64,000 nucleotides of DNA from Platanthera guangdongensis (taxonomy: Eukaryota > Streptophyta > Magnoliopsida > Asparagales > Orchidaceae): contig CM077162.1 of NCBI GenBank assembly GCA_039583875.1, forward strand, positions 53,905,675 to 53,969,674. Reading direction: 5' to 3'. Of this stretch, positions 21,804 through 31,746 are shown piece after piece. The stretch's first letter is position 1. Every line of letters starts with the position of its first letter. Both the position numbers and the translations under genes were made by a program. Under the pieces are notes generated by a model. It made no database searches. It was not told the DNA's origin and was given only the letters and a program-made list of their open reading frames with translations.

Positions 21804-24617
21804 ATGGAAGAAAATATCAATGAGGGATATGAACTGGTTCGCAATGCGTTTGAGACTGCCAAGCAAGAAATCCAAGCCGTGATTACCCTAATCACCGATA
21901 ATGGATTGGAGTACTTAATATCAAAACCTACCAAGATATGGAAGAAGAAGGTTCTTGAATTCTACTCGTCTGCATCAATGGATTCAAAGGGCATGAAAAT
22001 TAAATCATTTGTCCAAGGAACCAAGGTAGAACTCACACAGAAGAGTCTAAGTAAGACACTTCAGCTTCCCAGGATCAAGGAAGAAAATGACATAGCATCT
22101 TCCATGACAAAAGATGATCTCCAATGGTGTGGACTGGTTCCTACTATCAAGATTGGATCTTCAATGAACAGGAAGGGAATGAATTCCCAGCGCAAATTCC
22201 TGTCTGAGATTATAGGCAAGGTTATTCTATGCAAATTAGGAGAACATGATAGGATTTCATCCTATATGTTCAATCTCATGATCAGAGTTATATTCAAGGT
22301 GAAAACTAACTGATCTGTTGTTGTCTTTGAAAAGATCAAAGAATGTATCAAGAAACCTAATCTGGGCAGAATACTAAGCTTGTATCTGGCTTTGAATATT
22401 CCAGAGGTGATGAATCAGACTACAGGTTCTAAGATAAATCATATGAGGAGAATGAACTTAAGAATATTGTCCAAATGTGATAGGGTGTTGACCAAGGATG
22501 TTTCTACACCTCAGAAAGTCATGAAAAAGGTTCAGAAAAAGAAAACTCTACCCAAGGAAGCAAAATATTCTAGTGATTCAGAGGAGAAAGTTATCTTCAG
22601 CTCAAATGGAGAAGGACCAGAGAGTATAAGAAAATCACCTACTCTAGAAACTATAACTGATTGTCAGGTGCAGGGGAAGCAGATTCCTGCAAGCAACATC
22701 TCAGTGGATCAGATCCAGGAGGAGCCTCTTCAAGTTCCACCTCAATCAACTTTAGGGGGAGCTAATGAGCAAGAGCCAAATGTCCAAACAGCTGCATTGG
22801 ACTGTGAAGCAGCCACTCAATCTATACTTAAGGTAGTACATGACATAAATCAAGTTGCTATAGGCACTGAGAATGATGCACCGGACGTGCTCATGAATGA
22901 TGTAGATAAAAATAACCAAGACAATTTCCATGAACATGAAATTATAATGGAAGAAACTTTTAAATTTGAAGGAGGTCCATCTGCTGAGAAAGAGAAAGTT
23001 ATTCCACCAGTTCAAATGCAATAAGAGGTCACATTAGAAGAATTATTTCCTGATTTACTAGGAGTAAGAACTGAGTGGGAGCTACCAAGAACTGAGAGGG
23101 AGCTGTCCTTCATTGCCTCTAGTCCAAAAGACACAGTGGACATCGATAGTTCATTTGATTCCTCTGTAGTTGAAGAGGCCTCCAGGGCAAGGAAGAGGAA
23201 ACTTGTGGAGCTCAGGAAGAGGAGCTCAAGCTATAAGAAAACCTTGAAAAATGCACCACCAAGTACAGCTCCTATAATAGACTTCAGCTCACTTTTAGTG
23301 ACACTACAATTGAAATTGGATGAGCAAAGAGTTGCTCTTGAAAAATATGTTGATGAGAGCAATAAAGATTTGCAATTGCAGCTGGCCCAAGATAACAAAT
23401 CTATCAGATTTGAGGTTAATTTGCATAAAAAGGAGATGACAGATTGCTTCCATAAGTGAGGTAATGTTGTAGTATATTTGGCCAAGCAATAACAGGAGAT
23501 AAAGACTCAGATAGAGGACATTGTAGTGAAATAAGATTATGTTCTGGAAAATCAAATAAGAATGAATGACAATCTCACAAAATCCCATAATGCTATTATC
23601 ACAGAACTCAAGAATCAATCATCTGCTATTACTGACCACATGAGTACAGTAAAGTCTGAGTTTGATAAACAAATCAAAGCGGATTTAGTTACTGTCCAAA
23701 CCGCTATCCAGGCCTCTCAAAAGGGAATTATTGTTCAGTTGTAGAAGTTCCAATCCTACTATAAATAAGGAACAAATTATCTAGCTGATCAGATAAGATT
23801 TCAAAAGGATGATCTACATGACCATATCGAAAGAGAAGTCATAAAGGGGGAGAGAGTATTTGTCCAAGTAGGCTCAGATCTTGCTAAATGGATAACCAAT
23901 TCTATCAGAGCAACTCTTTATTATCCACCCTTTGTGATGGTGACAACTCTGCAGAATCTGAAATCCAACCTGCTTACGTTGAAGGGGTTCAACAGGAAGT
24001 AGCCCAAGTCATCTATCCACCTCAAAATTTTGAAGGAACTTAGTGTGCAGTATAACAAATGTATAGTCCTCCAAAGAAGGTACAAAATGTTATTATTGAA
24101 AATGTTGAAATGTCTGAAGCTGCATTACAAAGAGAGTAAGAAGCACAAAGAGCTAGGGATGCTCAGAAAAAAGCTCAACTATCTAAGAAAGATTTAGAGA
24201 ATAGGCAGAATTAAAGCCTGATTTTGAACAATGGAGTCCAACCTCCAGGAATATTATTCTCACTGCTTGGCAAGCTGTTAAAGAGAATATGCATGATAGA
24301 GGCAAGTGGTATTCTGAACAGGAATGGAACAAATATCAGAAGCGGCAAGATGCATATAATAATTCAGAAAAGACCTCAAAGCTAGCAAAATACCTGCTAA
24401 ATCTGTGGAGCCTAGCAAATATTTTCCAAAGCCTTATCATTACTTTGAAAGACAAAAGATCAAGACTGAAGAGTTCAAGAAGAAGGATCTGAAAGGAAAT
24501 AAGCTGGCTGATGACACAGAAGCTAATGTACAAGCTAGGATTCAGTCTGGCAAAAGAATTTTCATCAAGGAGCCTGATCAATCCTGGGATAGATTGACTA
24601 GGTTTAGAACTATGTAA
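21804..24617 (+). pseudogene. C2 ORF3 (Sirevirus downstream ORF)
   Basis: Extra ORF of unknown function at the env-like position. The start is ATG 21,804 (MEENINEGYELVRNAFETAKQ), matching the C3 start. The total span is 938 codons to TAA 24,615-24,617 and the ends share one frame. Stops include 22,311 (TGA where C3 has Trp), 23,022 (TAA where C3 has Gln), 23,457 and 23,742; a local frameshift occurs between about 23,900 and 24,400. N-terminal globular domain with EIIGKVILCKLGEHDRIS (about 22,205-22,258), an acidic/low-complexity middle, then a long predicted coiled coil (EVNLHKKEMTDCFHK, NQIRMNDNLTKSHN). No signal peptide or membrane helix is visible. Confidence 0.8.
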
Positions 24618-24809
24618 TTTTTTGTTCTAAAAATCCTTGTAATGTAACAAAAAAAACAGATTCTTGTTCAATGTATTTTTTTCATATTTTGTGATAATAT
24701 TACATGATGTTTCTGTTTATGAGTTACCCTGTCTGAGTAATGCTTTTATACATCATAATCTTTGTTTTATTATAAGTGATATATATCATTGACTAAGGGT
24801 TATGAATTC

Positions 24810-24825
24810 TCCAAATAGGGGAGAT
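24810..24825 (+). other. C2 polypurine tract
   Basis: AAATAGGGGAGAT directly precedes the LTR start TGTTGGG. Confidence 0.85.
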
Positions 24826-26378
24826 TGTTGGGTACATTGGAAACTGTGTACCTGATTTGGAGAAGCCTCACTTAACTCAATGATATTCATCAATGTGTAT
24901 TTGATGGGATGTTGAGTTTTAATGTGCAGGTTAAGGAAATGCAGAAAAAACTTTCTAAGTACAAGTGTCGACACTTGAGAAGCAGATGTGTCGACACTAG
25001 GAGCCAAATTTTGTCGACACATAGGACTTGTGTCGAGACACAAAAATTCTGTCGACAAAAATTGTGTCAACACACAGGACTTGTATCAACACACGCCAAA
25101 ATTCTGTCGACAACAATTGTGTCGACACACAGGACTTGTGTCGACATACACCAGAATTCTATCAACACCAATTATGTCGAGACTAGAAGCTATTATGTCG
25201 ACACACAAGACTTGTGTCGACACATTCCATAGAAGCTGTGTCGAGTAGATAAAGAAGGGTTGTGTCGATATTATGTGAGATGTATCGACATCATCAAGAA
25301 TTGTGTCGACACATGGCCTATTTGTGTTGACACATTTGAAGTATTGTCTCGACGTTTTCCTACTTAGATAGAGTATAATGAGGTATCAGGTGTCACGACT
25401 GAAGACTTGATAGCTGTCATAACTAACAAAGTTGTTGCATCTGTCAGAGCTGTCAGAAGGCCATTATAAACCGGATCTGCCGGTAACCTCAGATGGGTCT
25501 ATATAAAGACTTTTTCTATTATCAAACCATATCTATCTAATAAGAAAGGACTTGATATTTTTACTAACAGTTGAAATCTTCGAGAGAAGGCAGATTCTTA
25601 ACAAGTCTGCAAGAAGATTTCAGATCAAATTCTGAATAGAAGAAAGAAGCTGGATTGAGGATCATCTCCAAATTCACAAGAAGATCGACCTTACTTTGTT
25701 CAGATTCAAGAAGCTTTGAAGAAGCTAAGACAGGTTGAATCTTAAGCAGTCAGATCAATCAAGAACTGATCAAGAAGCCTTCACCCCTTTCTCTCTCTGC
25801 CTAGGTGAAGGATTTATCTCTTTTATAACCAATTTATCTGTATGATCTTTTATAGATCTGAGTGTAAGAGAGTTATCTCTCTGAGTTGTAAGCTTAAGTT
25901 TATAAATGCTGAGGTAGGGCTGAGTGCCTGAGGTAGGAGATTGATTTCTCTGAGTTGTAAGCCTGGTGGAAGAGGCTGAGGTGGTGCTTGATTGCCTGAG
26001 TGGTAGGAGTGTGGACTCACTCTGAGGAAGGATTCTCTGATAGAATCTGAGTTGTAGGATTTTCTGAAGTCTGAGCTGTAGGAACCATTCTGGGTTCTGA
26101 GTTGTAGAATCTGAGGATCTGAGAAGGAAGAAGTGAGTTAGGCTGAATCTATTATACTGCTAGATAGGTGAATGAGGAAAGTGAATGTACCCTTCTCTTG
26201 GGGAACCACTATAAATCTGTGTGTATGCTGTGATTAGCTGTGTTTATATTAATCTGTGTTGTGATAGTTGTTGCATAGGTTGTCTACTAGTGACATATAT
26301 TATCTGTCTTAATAAAAAGAAATTGAACCTATTCACCCCCCTCTAGCTGTTTTGGATATCTTGAAACCAATTCTTTCA
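24826..26378 (+). repeat. C2 3' LTR (1,553 bp)
   Basis: Starts TGTTGGGTACATTGGAAA and ends CCAATTCTTTCA. It contains a GTGTCGACAC-type array (24,963-25,345), then TATATAAAG (25,500-25,508) as LTR TATA box, TGAG/GTAGG-rich direct repeats (25,860-26,130) and CACCCCCCTCTAG near the end. It is shorter than the C3 LTRs (1,837-1,839 bp). The right flank is GATAG. Confidence 0.9.
24963..25345 (+). repeat. C2 LTR palindrome array
   Basis: About 18 intact or decayed copies of GTGTCGACAC with 15-23 bp spacing (cores at 24,967, 24,990, 25,013, 25,051, 25,106, 25,121, 25,140 and others). Decayed copies mostly differ by a C/T or G/A change in the CG, as in GTGTCAACAC. Confidence 0.9.
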
Positions 26379-26868
26379 GATAGCAACCAGCGGTTAACAG
26401 CAGGTCGCGGGTTGCGGCTAGGCGGTCTCTCTTCTGCAACTACTTTCCCGGTTCAATAAGTTGTCTGCTTCTTGCGGCTTGGTTCAGTTCGCCAGCAGCT
26501 CGCGTGGTATGACGGCTAGGCGACCTCGCGGTTAGACAGCTAGCAAATCGGCGGTAGAGTTCAGCATTGGAATAACGGGCAGTTCGCGCGGCTTGGTTGC
26601 AGTCTGGCGATTAGGCGGGGTGAGCGGACTCCGTAGTGGTTATTAGTAGAGCCGACAGTTAGCTCTTGAGTCCGTGCGGCTAGGGCTTGCCTTGTATTGT
26701 TTCTGCTTTACTTTGGCGAATCATGTATCGCCATGTATGTCTCGCCTTGTAAAGATTGTTTAGTACAAGATTTTTGATCTTCTGGTTTGCATCTGATTTA
26801 TTTGGGCTCGGATTGATTGAGTGTTTTTGCGCCTGATTTTCCGTCTTCCACTATATCAATTTTTAACA
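26379..26868 (+). repeat. Remnant of an older copia LTR hosting C2
   Basis: GC-rich sequence with GCGGTTAGAC / GGCTAGGCGG units ends TTTTTAACA and is followed by TGATATCAGAGA (26,869-26,880), one mismatch from the copia initiator-Met primer site. This reads as the 3' part of a plus-strand LTR plus primer site. The start of this LTR lies left of C2, outside the window. No element genes follow; host-like sequence begins within about 50 bp. Confidence 0.6.
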
Positions 26869-27049
26869 TGATATCAGAGATGTACTCTTCGTATCTGTGA
26901 AATTTTCCACACGCTTCAGGTTGAAACATAGATTTATATACCATTTTTTAATATACATTTTCCAGAACAATTACAAATGTCACTCCGACTCTTCCTCTCT
27001 CTTTCTCTCTACAAGTCCCTCTCAAGACGAAGTCTTGCTTTTTCGTACT

Positions 27050-27056
27050 TATAAAC
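27050..27056 (+). promoter_or_regulatory. Candidate TATA box of the LysM gene
   Basis: TATAAAC sits 73 bp before the ATG, a normal plant distance. It follows a pyrimidine-rich stretch (26,995-27,025). Confidence 0.55.
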
Positions 27057-27122
27057 TGCAGCCTCCGTCTCTTAATCGATCAGACGCCCTCCTCCTCTAA
27101 AGAAGAAGAAGAGAGACTAATC

Positions 27123-27413
27123 ATGAAGCTAGTTCAGACCAATTCACCGGCGGCAGCCCTCTTCATATTCGCGATACTGTCAGGGATTGGGTTCTTCACC
27201 GCCGTCGATGCCCGGAGCCTGCGAGGAGATTGGCCATGTAGTGAGTTGTACGTGGTGAAGGAAGGGGAGACGCTGCAAACCATCAGCGTCCGCTGCAACA
27301 CCCTCTCTATCCTCGACGACAACCCTCAGATCCTCGATTCTGATGACCTCGGCCCTGGAATGGTGCTTTACATTCGCCCGCCGGCGGTGAACACCTCAAC
27401 GGCGTTGTGGTAG
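27123..27413 (+). CDS. Small secreted single-LysM-domain protein
   Basis: A 96-residue intronless host gene and the only convincing intact cellular gene in the window. Residues 1-30 form a signal peptide (hydrophobic AALFIFAILSGIGFFTAV, likely cut after VDA). Residues 41-87 are one LysM domain: ELYVVKEGETLQTIS, then ILDDNPQI and DLGPGMVLYIRPP, the family consensus. Cys39 and Cys58 could pair. LysM binds N-acetylglucosamine polymers such as chitin or related glycans; small single-LysM proteins of this type occur in all land plants and are poorly characterised. The mature protein is predicted to go to the apoplast. A TATA box 73 bp upstream supports the start. An old LTR lies only 255 bp upstream and may have contributed regulatory sequence. 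No paralogue is visible beyond the LYK fragment nearby. Confidence 0.85.
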   Translation: MKLVQTNSPAAALFIFAILSGIGFFTAVDARSLRGDWPCSELYVVKEGETLQTISVRCNTLSILDDNPQILDSDDLGPGMVLYIRPPAVNTSTALW

Positions 27414-27514
27414 TCACCGCCTAAAGGACGTACATAGTAGTGGGCAAGATGTTGGGATACTCATTTGCATAGTAATATCCACTAAACCATACCCGCGGAC
27501 TCGCGGTTGGCTTA

Positions 27515-28525
27515 GGGCCCGTTCGTTTGCACCGTTTTCATTTACGGTTTTCGTTTTGCTTCAAAACGAAAAAATCAAGTGTTTTCGTTTTGGGGAAAAA
27601 CAAAAATTTATGTTCGTTTACAAAATAATTTGTAAGTCCGTTTTCAAGCAAAACAAAAACTTATGTTCGTTTTACTCGTAGTTTTCAGTTTGAGCTTCAC
27701 CAAAAAAAAAATGAAGTTGTTATTACCGGAGCTCCAGTTCAGATGCTCCGGCTGATATGGATGTCTGTTCCGGCCATTGAAGCTCGCTGCCGGTAGCAGA
27801 GGGAGAGGATGAAGTAGGAATCAGTCCAGTCACAGTCACGATGCTATTCCAAAGCTTATAGATCGCCATCCTCATCGATCTAATTCACATTCATCATCTT
27901 CCGCAAGTGAGCTACCTTTTGGATCTATGTCGTTCTCCTCGTCCTCTTCCTCTTCTTCTTCTTCTTGTTCTTCTCCATCTCCTCCCGGTTCTATTTTTTT
28001 GGTCCTGCCATTCCCAGCAGCCCTACATCAACAACGCCCGACTTAACTGCTATGCGACGAACGGCTTTGGCGCCCTTGTATACTCCTGCAACGGCGTTCA
28101 ACCCTCTTGCCCCTCCTTCCTCACCTTCCGCGCTGAGTTCCCCTACCTTTTCCCGCCCTCATCGCTTTCCTCCTGTCCGCCGACACCACCAACATCTTCC
28201 GTCTCAACTCCGTCACCGACGACGCTCCTCTCCCCGCCAACGACCTAATCCTCGTCCCCATCTCCTGCTCCTGCTCCAACCAATGGAAAGAAAGCTCGCC
28301 CGCCGGGGAAGAAGGGAAGAAGAGGAGCAATCTATTTTCAAAACCGCCCAAAACCGACCTATTTAGGTCTGTTTTGGGGCCAGACAAATTTAGAAGAAAT
28401 GAAAACAGAGAGTTTTCATCTCAAAACGAAAACGGTGCAAAACATAGCCAAACGAACACCTACATTTGATTCGCGAAAACTCAAAACGAAAACGCTGAGT
28501 GAAAACAGAGCAAACGAACGGGGCC
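27515..28525. mobile_element. PIF/Harbinger-like TIR element, 1,011 bp, non-autonomous
   Basis: Terminal inverted repeats GGGCCCGTTCGTTTGCACC and, on the other end reversed, GGCCCCGTTCGTTTGCTCT; both continue into GTTTTC. A TTA flanks each side (27,512-27,514; 28,526-28,528), the Harbinger-type duplication. GTTTTCGTTTTG units recur near both ends, including an internal copy at about 28,420-28,460. No transposase is encoded. The inside holds a fragment of a cellular LysM receptor-kinase gene. Confidence 0.8.
27907..28287 (+). pseudogene. Captured LYK4/LYK5-like LysM receptor-kinase ectodomain fragment
   Basis: Translated pieces match the N-terminal ectodomain of LYK4/LYK5-type LysM receptor kinases: a hydrophobic leader, then QQPYINNARLNCYATNG with SCNGVQPSC and SFLTFRAEFPY (frame from 27,907). 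After a shift near 28,150 a second frame continues with IAFLLSADTTNIF and LILVPISCSCSNQW. The paired CNG...SC and CSCS cysteines are typical of this family. The rest of the ectodomain, the transmembrane segment and the kinase are absent, and the reading frames are broken, so no receptor is made. It lies wholly inside the TIR element. Confidence 0.7.
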
Positions 28526-28528
28526 TTA

Positions 28529-30144
28529 TTGTTATTTTTTTCAATTGATTTTCTATATTTTTATTTTTCTTTTATTTTTGGAGGAACTATTGACGTATGC
28601 ATGCATTTTATAATTTACAATTTTACATATGTAATGATCGATTTGATATTCTTAAAAATATCATCTCTCAAATTAAAAATATCTACTTTCTCTTATACCT
28701 ATTTAACAATACATGTAATGGCTCCCCGGAATTTTCTAAGTCAAATCGGTAGAATACCGGCCGAGAATGTTTAAGCAGTACGATTCAGTCGAGCGTGTCG
28801 TGCACATGCAAACCACACCTGCTTATAATGTCTGAAACCAATTCGAAAGGAGAACGAGATCAAGCTTGCATGGAGCCCGCATAAAACAGCACGCACGCAA
28901 GCGTAGTCGTCTCCGTTGGGTACCCTGCTCGGCCTGCTTGGACCGCCCACGGGGCACTTCAATCATTTCATGAAATTTGGCGATTCAGGTGACCGGAACG
29001 GAGCGACGTCATTCGTCACCTCAAAATCCGTCCGGGCGAAATTATCAGCATGTCGCTCTAGAAAATTATAAAAAAGTCTTCGGGCCTTCATTTGAAGAAA
29101 AACAACTCCAGAGACTAGAGAAAGCTCTGACATTTTTCGGCGAATACGTGAGACTTAGATCGTTCTTTCGCTCGGAATCTGTTCCGCTCCCTCTATAGGC
29201 CGTCAAGCGTGCAATCCTCAAAGCTACAAGGACTTAGCCTTTTTTTCCAGAAGAACGCTCTCATCGAAACCCCAAACACTTAGTGAATCCTCAGCTCCAT
29301 TAGACGCTCTTTTCGGAGAATCGGACACTTAGTTTATTTTGATTGTTCTTGTACTCAAAGTTTTGTAACAGAGAGGTGATCTTTCACCCTTCGAGGAAAT
29401 TTTCAATTCTTGTAAACTCAAACAAAATAGTGGATGGCCCGGAACAGATCCGACCACGTGATTTTTCACCATTTTCGGGTTTTTCAAGTAAAAAAGCCTC
29501 TTGTCATTTGTTGTTGTTTTTCATTGATTATTTGTGCGTCCGATCCAATTCCGATCTAAGACGTACGATCTGATTCTCCGGAACAGGGAAAAACCGGGTG
29601 ACCCGCAATAATATGAAATAAATACTTAGTCTTTAATGTTCTATTAAGATTAAAAGTCAACCCTAATATTATTATAAATAAGTGATATTAGAATATAATA
29701 TTTAATTGTAAAATTACTTGAACGACAAAATTCCCTGCGTGCAACTTAAATAAAGGAAATTTAATCCGCCTCATCGCCAACTCTTCTTGATCTCCTTACA
29801 AGTTTTCCATCGCCACAATGTCACGGAAACTTTTTTGGTACGTGCAATGTTGGAAGCCATCGTTCTTAAGTAAATAGGACCCCCATTCTTTATTTCGCGC
29901 TTCTTTGGTTTTTTTATCGACTTTTGGCGGAAGCGCTCCCGACCTAACTGCTCATTCTCTTGTCAAAAAACACCGGATTTCTTCACGTTCGCGAGCGCCT
30001 CCCTCCCTCTCCCATCGGCAATTACAGGTACTTTGCCCTCCTTGATATCTTCATGTTGCATTATATGTTTTTACTCTCTTTTGCAATTCCTGTCCGCACC
30101 CTAACATTTTCCTTTTTTTACTTCCTCTTTCTACCCATTACATA
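28529..30144. other. Intergenic sequence, no gene recognised
   Basis: Mixed sequence with short open frames of no recognisable family (for example 28,977-29,198 and 29,343-29,573). It has AT-rich ends and a moderate-GC middle. No promoter, RNA gene or transposon ends were identified. Parts may be old, unrecognisable repeats. Confidence 0.5.
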
Positions 30145-30152
30145 CCCCTAAC
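30145..30152. repeat. Target-site duplication of MITE, left (CCCCTAAC)
   Basis: Identical 8 bp at 30,721-30,728. Eight base pairs is the hAT superfamily value. Confidence 0.95.
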
Positions 30153-30720
30153 TAGGGCTGAGCATATTATTCGAAACTCGAAGGTCGCTCGAAAATCGTT
30201 CGAAAATTGAATCGAATCGGGATCAGTTAAAATTTATTCGACTCAATTAGAGTCGATTCAATTTGACTCGAATCTGATTTCGAGTCAATTTCGAGTCAAC
30301 CCTGAATCGCTCAAAATATGATTCGAATTAACTCGAATTAAATAAAAAATTATGTATTCATTAAAATATTCTTATTTAAGATTAAAAATAACACAATTTA
30401 AACATAAATAAAAAATGAAGACTTTAAGTGTTTCATTTGCTAAATTTATATGTTGTTCCATTTATTTTTGAGCAAACTAGGAATAAAATGAAAAATTGCT
30501 CAATTTCGAGCCAACTTGATTCAATTTCGAGCCGACACGATTCGATTTCGAGCCGACTCGATTCGATTTCGAGCCAACTCGGAATCGAGTCATTTCGAGC
30601 CGACTCGACTCGACTCGAAATCAATTTCAATTTCGAGCCGATTTCTAGCCAAGTTCGAGTCAAAAATTTCGATTTCGAGCCAAGTCAAAATCGCTCGAAC
30701 CCGACTAAATATCAGCCCTA
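30153..30720. mobile_element. hAT-like MITE, 568 bp
   Basis: Ends TAGGGCTGAGCATATT and, reversed, TAGGGCTGATATT, with perfect 8-bp CCCCTAAC duplications. The interior is low complexity: many TTCGAGCC/GAATCGA/ACTCGA units (30,180-30,330 and 30,495-30,710) that can fold on themselves. No coding capacity; the Ser/Arg-Asp repeats translated from it are not proteins. Confidence 0.9.
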
Positions 30721-30728
30721 CCCCTAAC

Positions 30729-31746
30729 TTGTCATTGATCTATCATATATGTATATGTTATTTCAGAAAGCCTCAAAAGAAACAAGAAGTGATTCTCTTA
30801 TGGCTTCGAAAACAACTGTAATTTTTCATCTTTTGCTAAATTTTTCTCATTAATATAGTTGTGAGGTTCTATAAGATTGTGTTGGATTATATATAACTTT
30901 GTTTTAATAAATATTGTAATTCATAACTAGAATGTTGATGTTTTTAGAATCGGTACAATTCTGCTATAATGCTAGTTATTTTTAGAACTATAATTATTAT
31001 GTGTTTTGAAGTGTAAATTTTAACTGTAATTATAAGAGCCTTGGGGACTAATTAAATATAAGATGTGTGGTTATATCTAACATATATGTTGATCTTGAAA
31101 TACATTGTCTTTGTTACAATTATATCATGAACATTGGTAATTAAATACATTGTATTATATGTATCATGGATATTGACTATATTTGTCATTCATATCCATC
31201 ATGAAAATCATCATGAATTATAATGCTAGCAATTTTTAGAATTGTTACTTTTCAGTGTAAATATATTGAGTTTCTGAATTATAATGTTAGCTATCTGGTC
31301 ACTCTCCCTTTAGATGACTTTTCAGTTGTCCCACCTGATGAGCCACTTGATGCCGCACCTTCCCTTTATAAGTAAATCACGAGAGACACACTTCGCCTGC
31401 ATTGTCATTTATATGAAAGCACTCCATATGTTTTCGGAGTATACGTTTGTACGCGTCGCTTTTGGGATAAATTTTATTATAACCCTCCCGGTGAACCCCT
31501 AGATGAAAAATTTATGGGTTCACCACACATTTGGGATGTATCCATCTTAAGTGGCACAGTCGAGTTGGAGGGTGCACTCGTTGATTCGTTGATACTTATC
31601 ACCCGCAGATGCAGAGACAGTTCCCACACCACTGTTGACTCTGATTTGCACTAGAGTGTTCATTGCCCCTGCGATGAATTCTTTTATGATCCACCTTCCA
31701 AGCCTCTTGATCATGTACCTATCTCAGGAGTTATTCTTAGTATCTG
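30729..31746. other. AT-rich intergenic sequence
   Basis: No gene is recognised. A loose internal repeat (ATAATGCTAGTTATTTTTAGAA-like, split here as ATAATGCTAG + TTTTTAGAA) occurs at about 30,968, 31,218 and 31,278. From 31,310 to 31,700 base composition rises and short frames appear, possibly an exon-like or old-repeat fragment, but no family could be assigned. Confidence 0.5.

Larger units (their letters stand above)
10428..26378 (+). mobile_element. C2: Sirevirus-type Ty1/copia element with C5 inside
   Basis: Plus-strand element truncated on the left by the insertion of G1 near the gag start. Order: gag with two zinc knuckles, protease, integrase, RT (split by C5 at 15,077/20,566), RNase H, palindrome-array spacer, TATA box, ORF3, PPT, 1,553-bp 3' LTR. 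All genes carry stops or shifts. Its 5' LTR must lie left of the window beyond G1 and C1. It is the closest relative of C3. It is itself inserted in an older LTR (26,379-26,868). Confidence 0.9.

Noticed and set aside
6543..26378. Reading C1 LTR (4,545-6,542) as the 5' LTR of C2
   Set aside because: C2 3' LTR begins TGTTGGGTACATTGG and has GTGTCGACAC arrays like C3; the C1 LTR differs in motif and length and follows C1 PPT, and gypsy sequence abuts it.
27928..28366. Ser-rich alternative frame starting at ATG 27,927 in the LYK fragment
   Set aside because: The family-matching residues are in the neighbouring frame; this one matches nothing.
27512..28528. hAT assignment for the LYK-carrying TIR element
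   Set aside because: No matching 8-bp duplication; TTA on both sides fits PIF/Harbinger better.
28977..29573. Small ORFs in the intergenic island
   Set aside because: No recognisable domain, no promoter or splice structure; not distinguishable from chance.
31310..31502. Short ORF before the old copia copy
   Set aside because: No family recognised and no conserved pattern; reported only as unassigned sequence.
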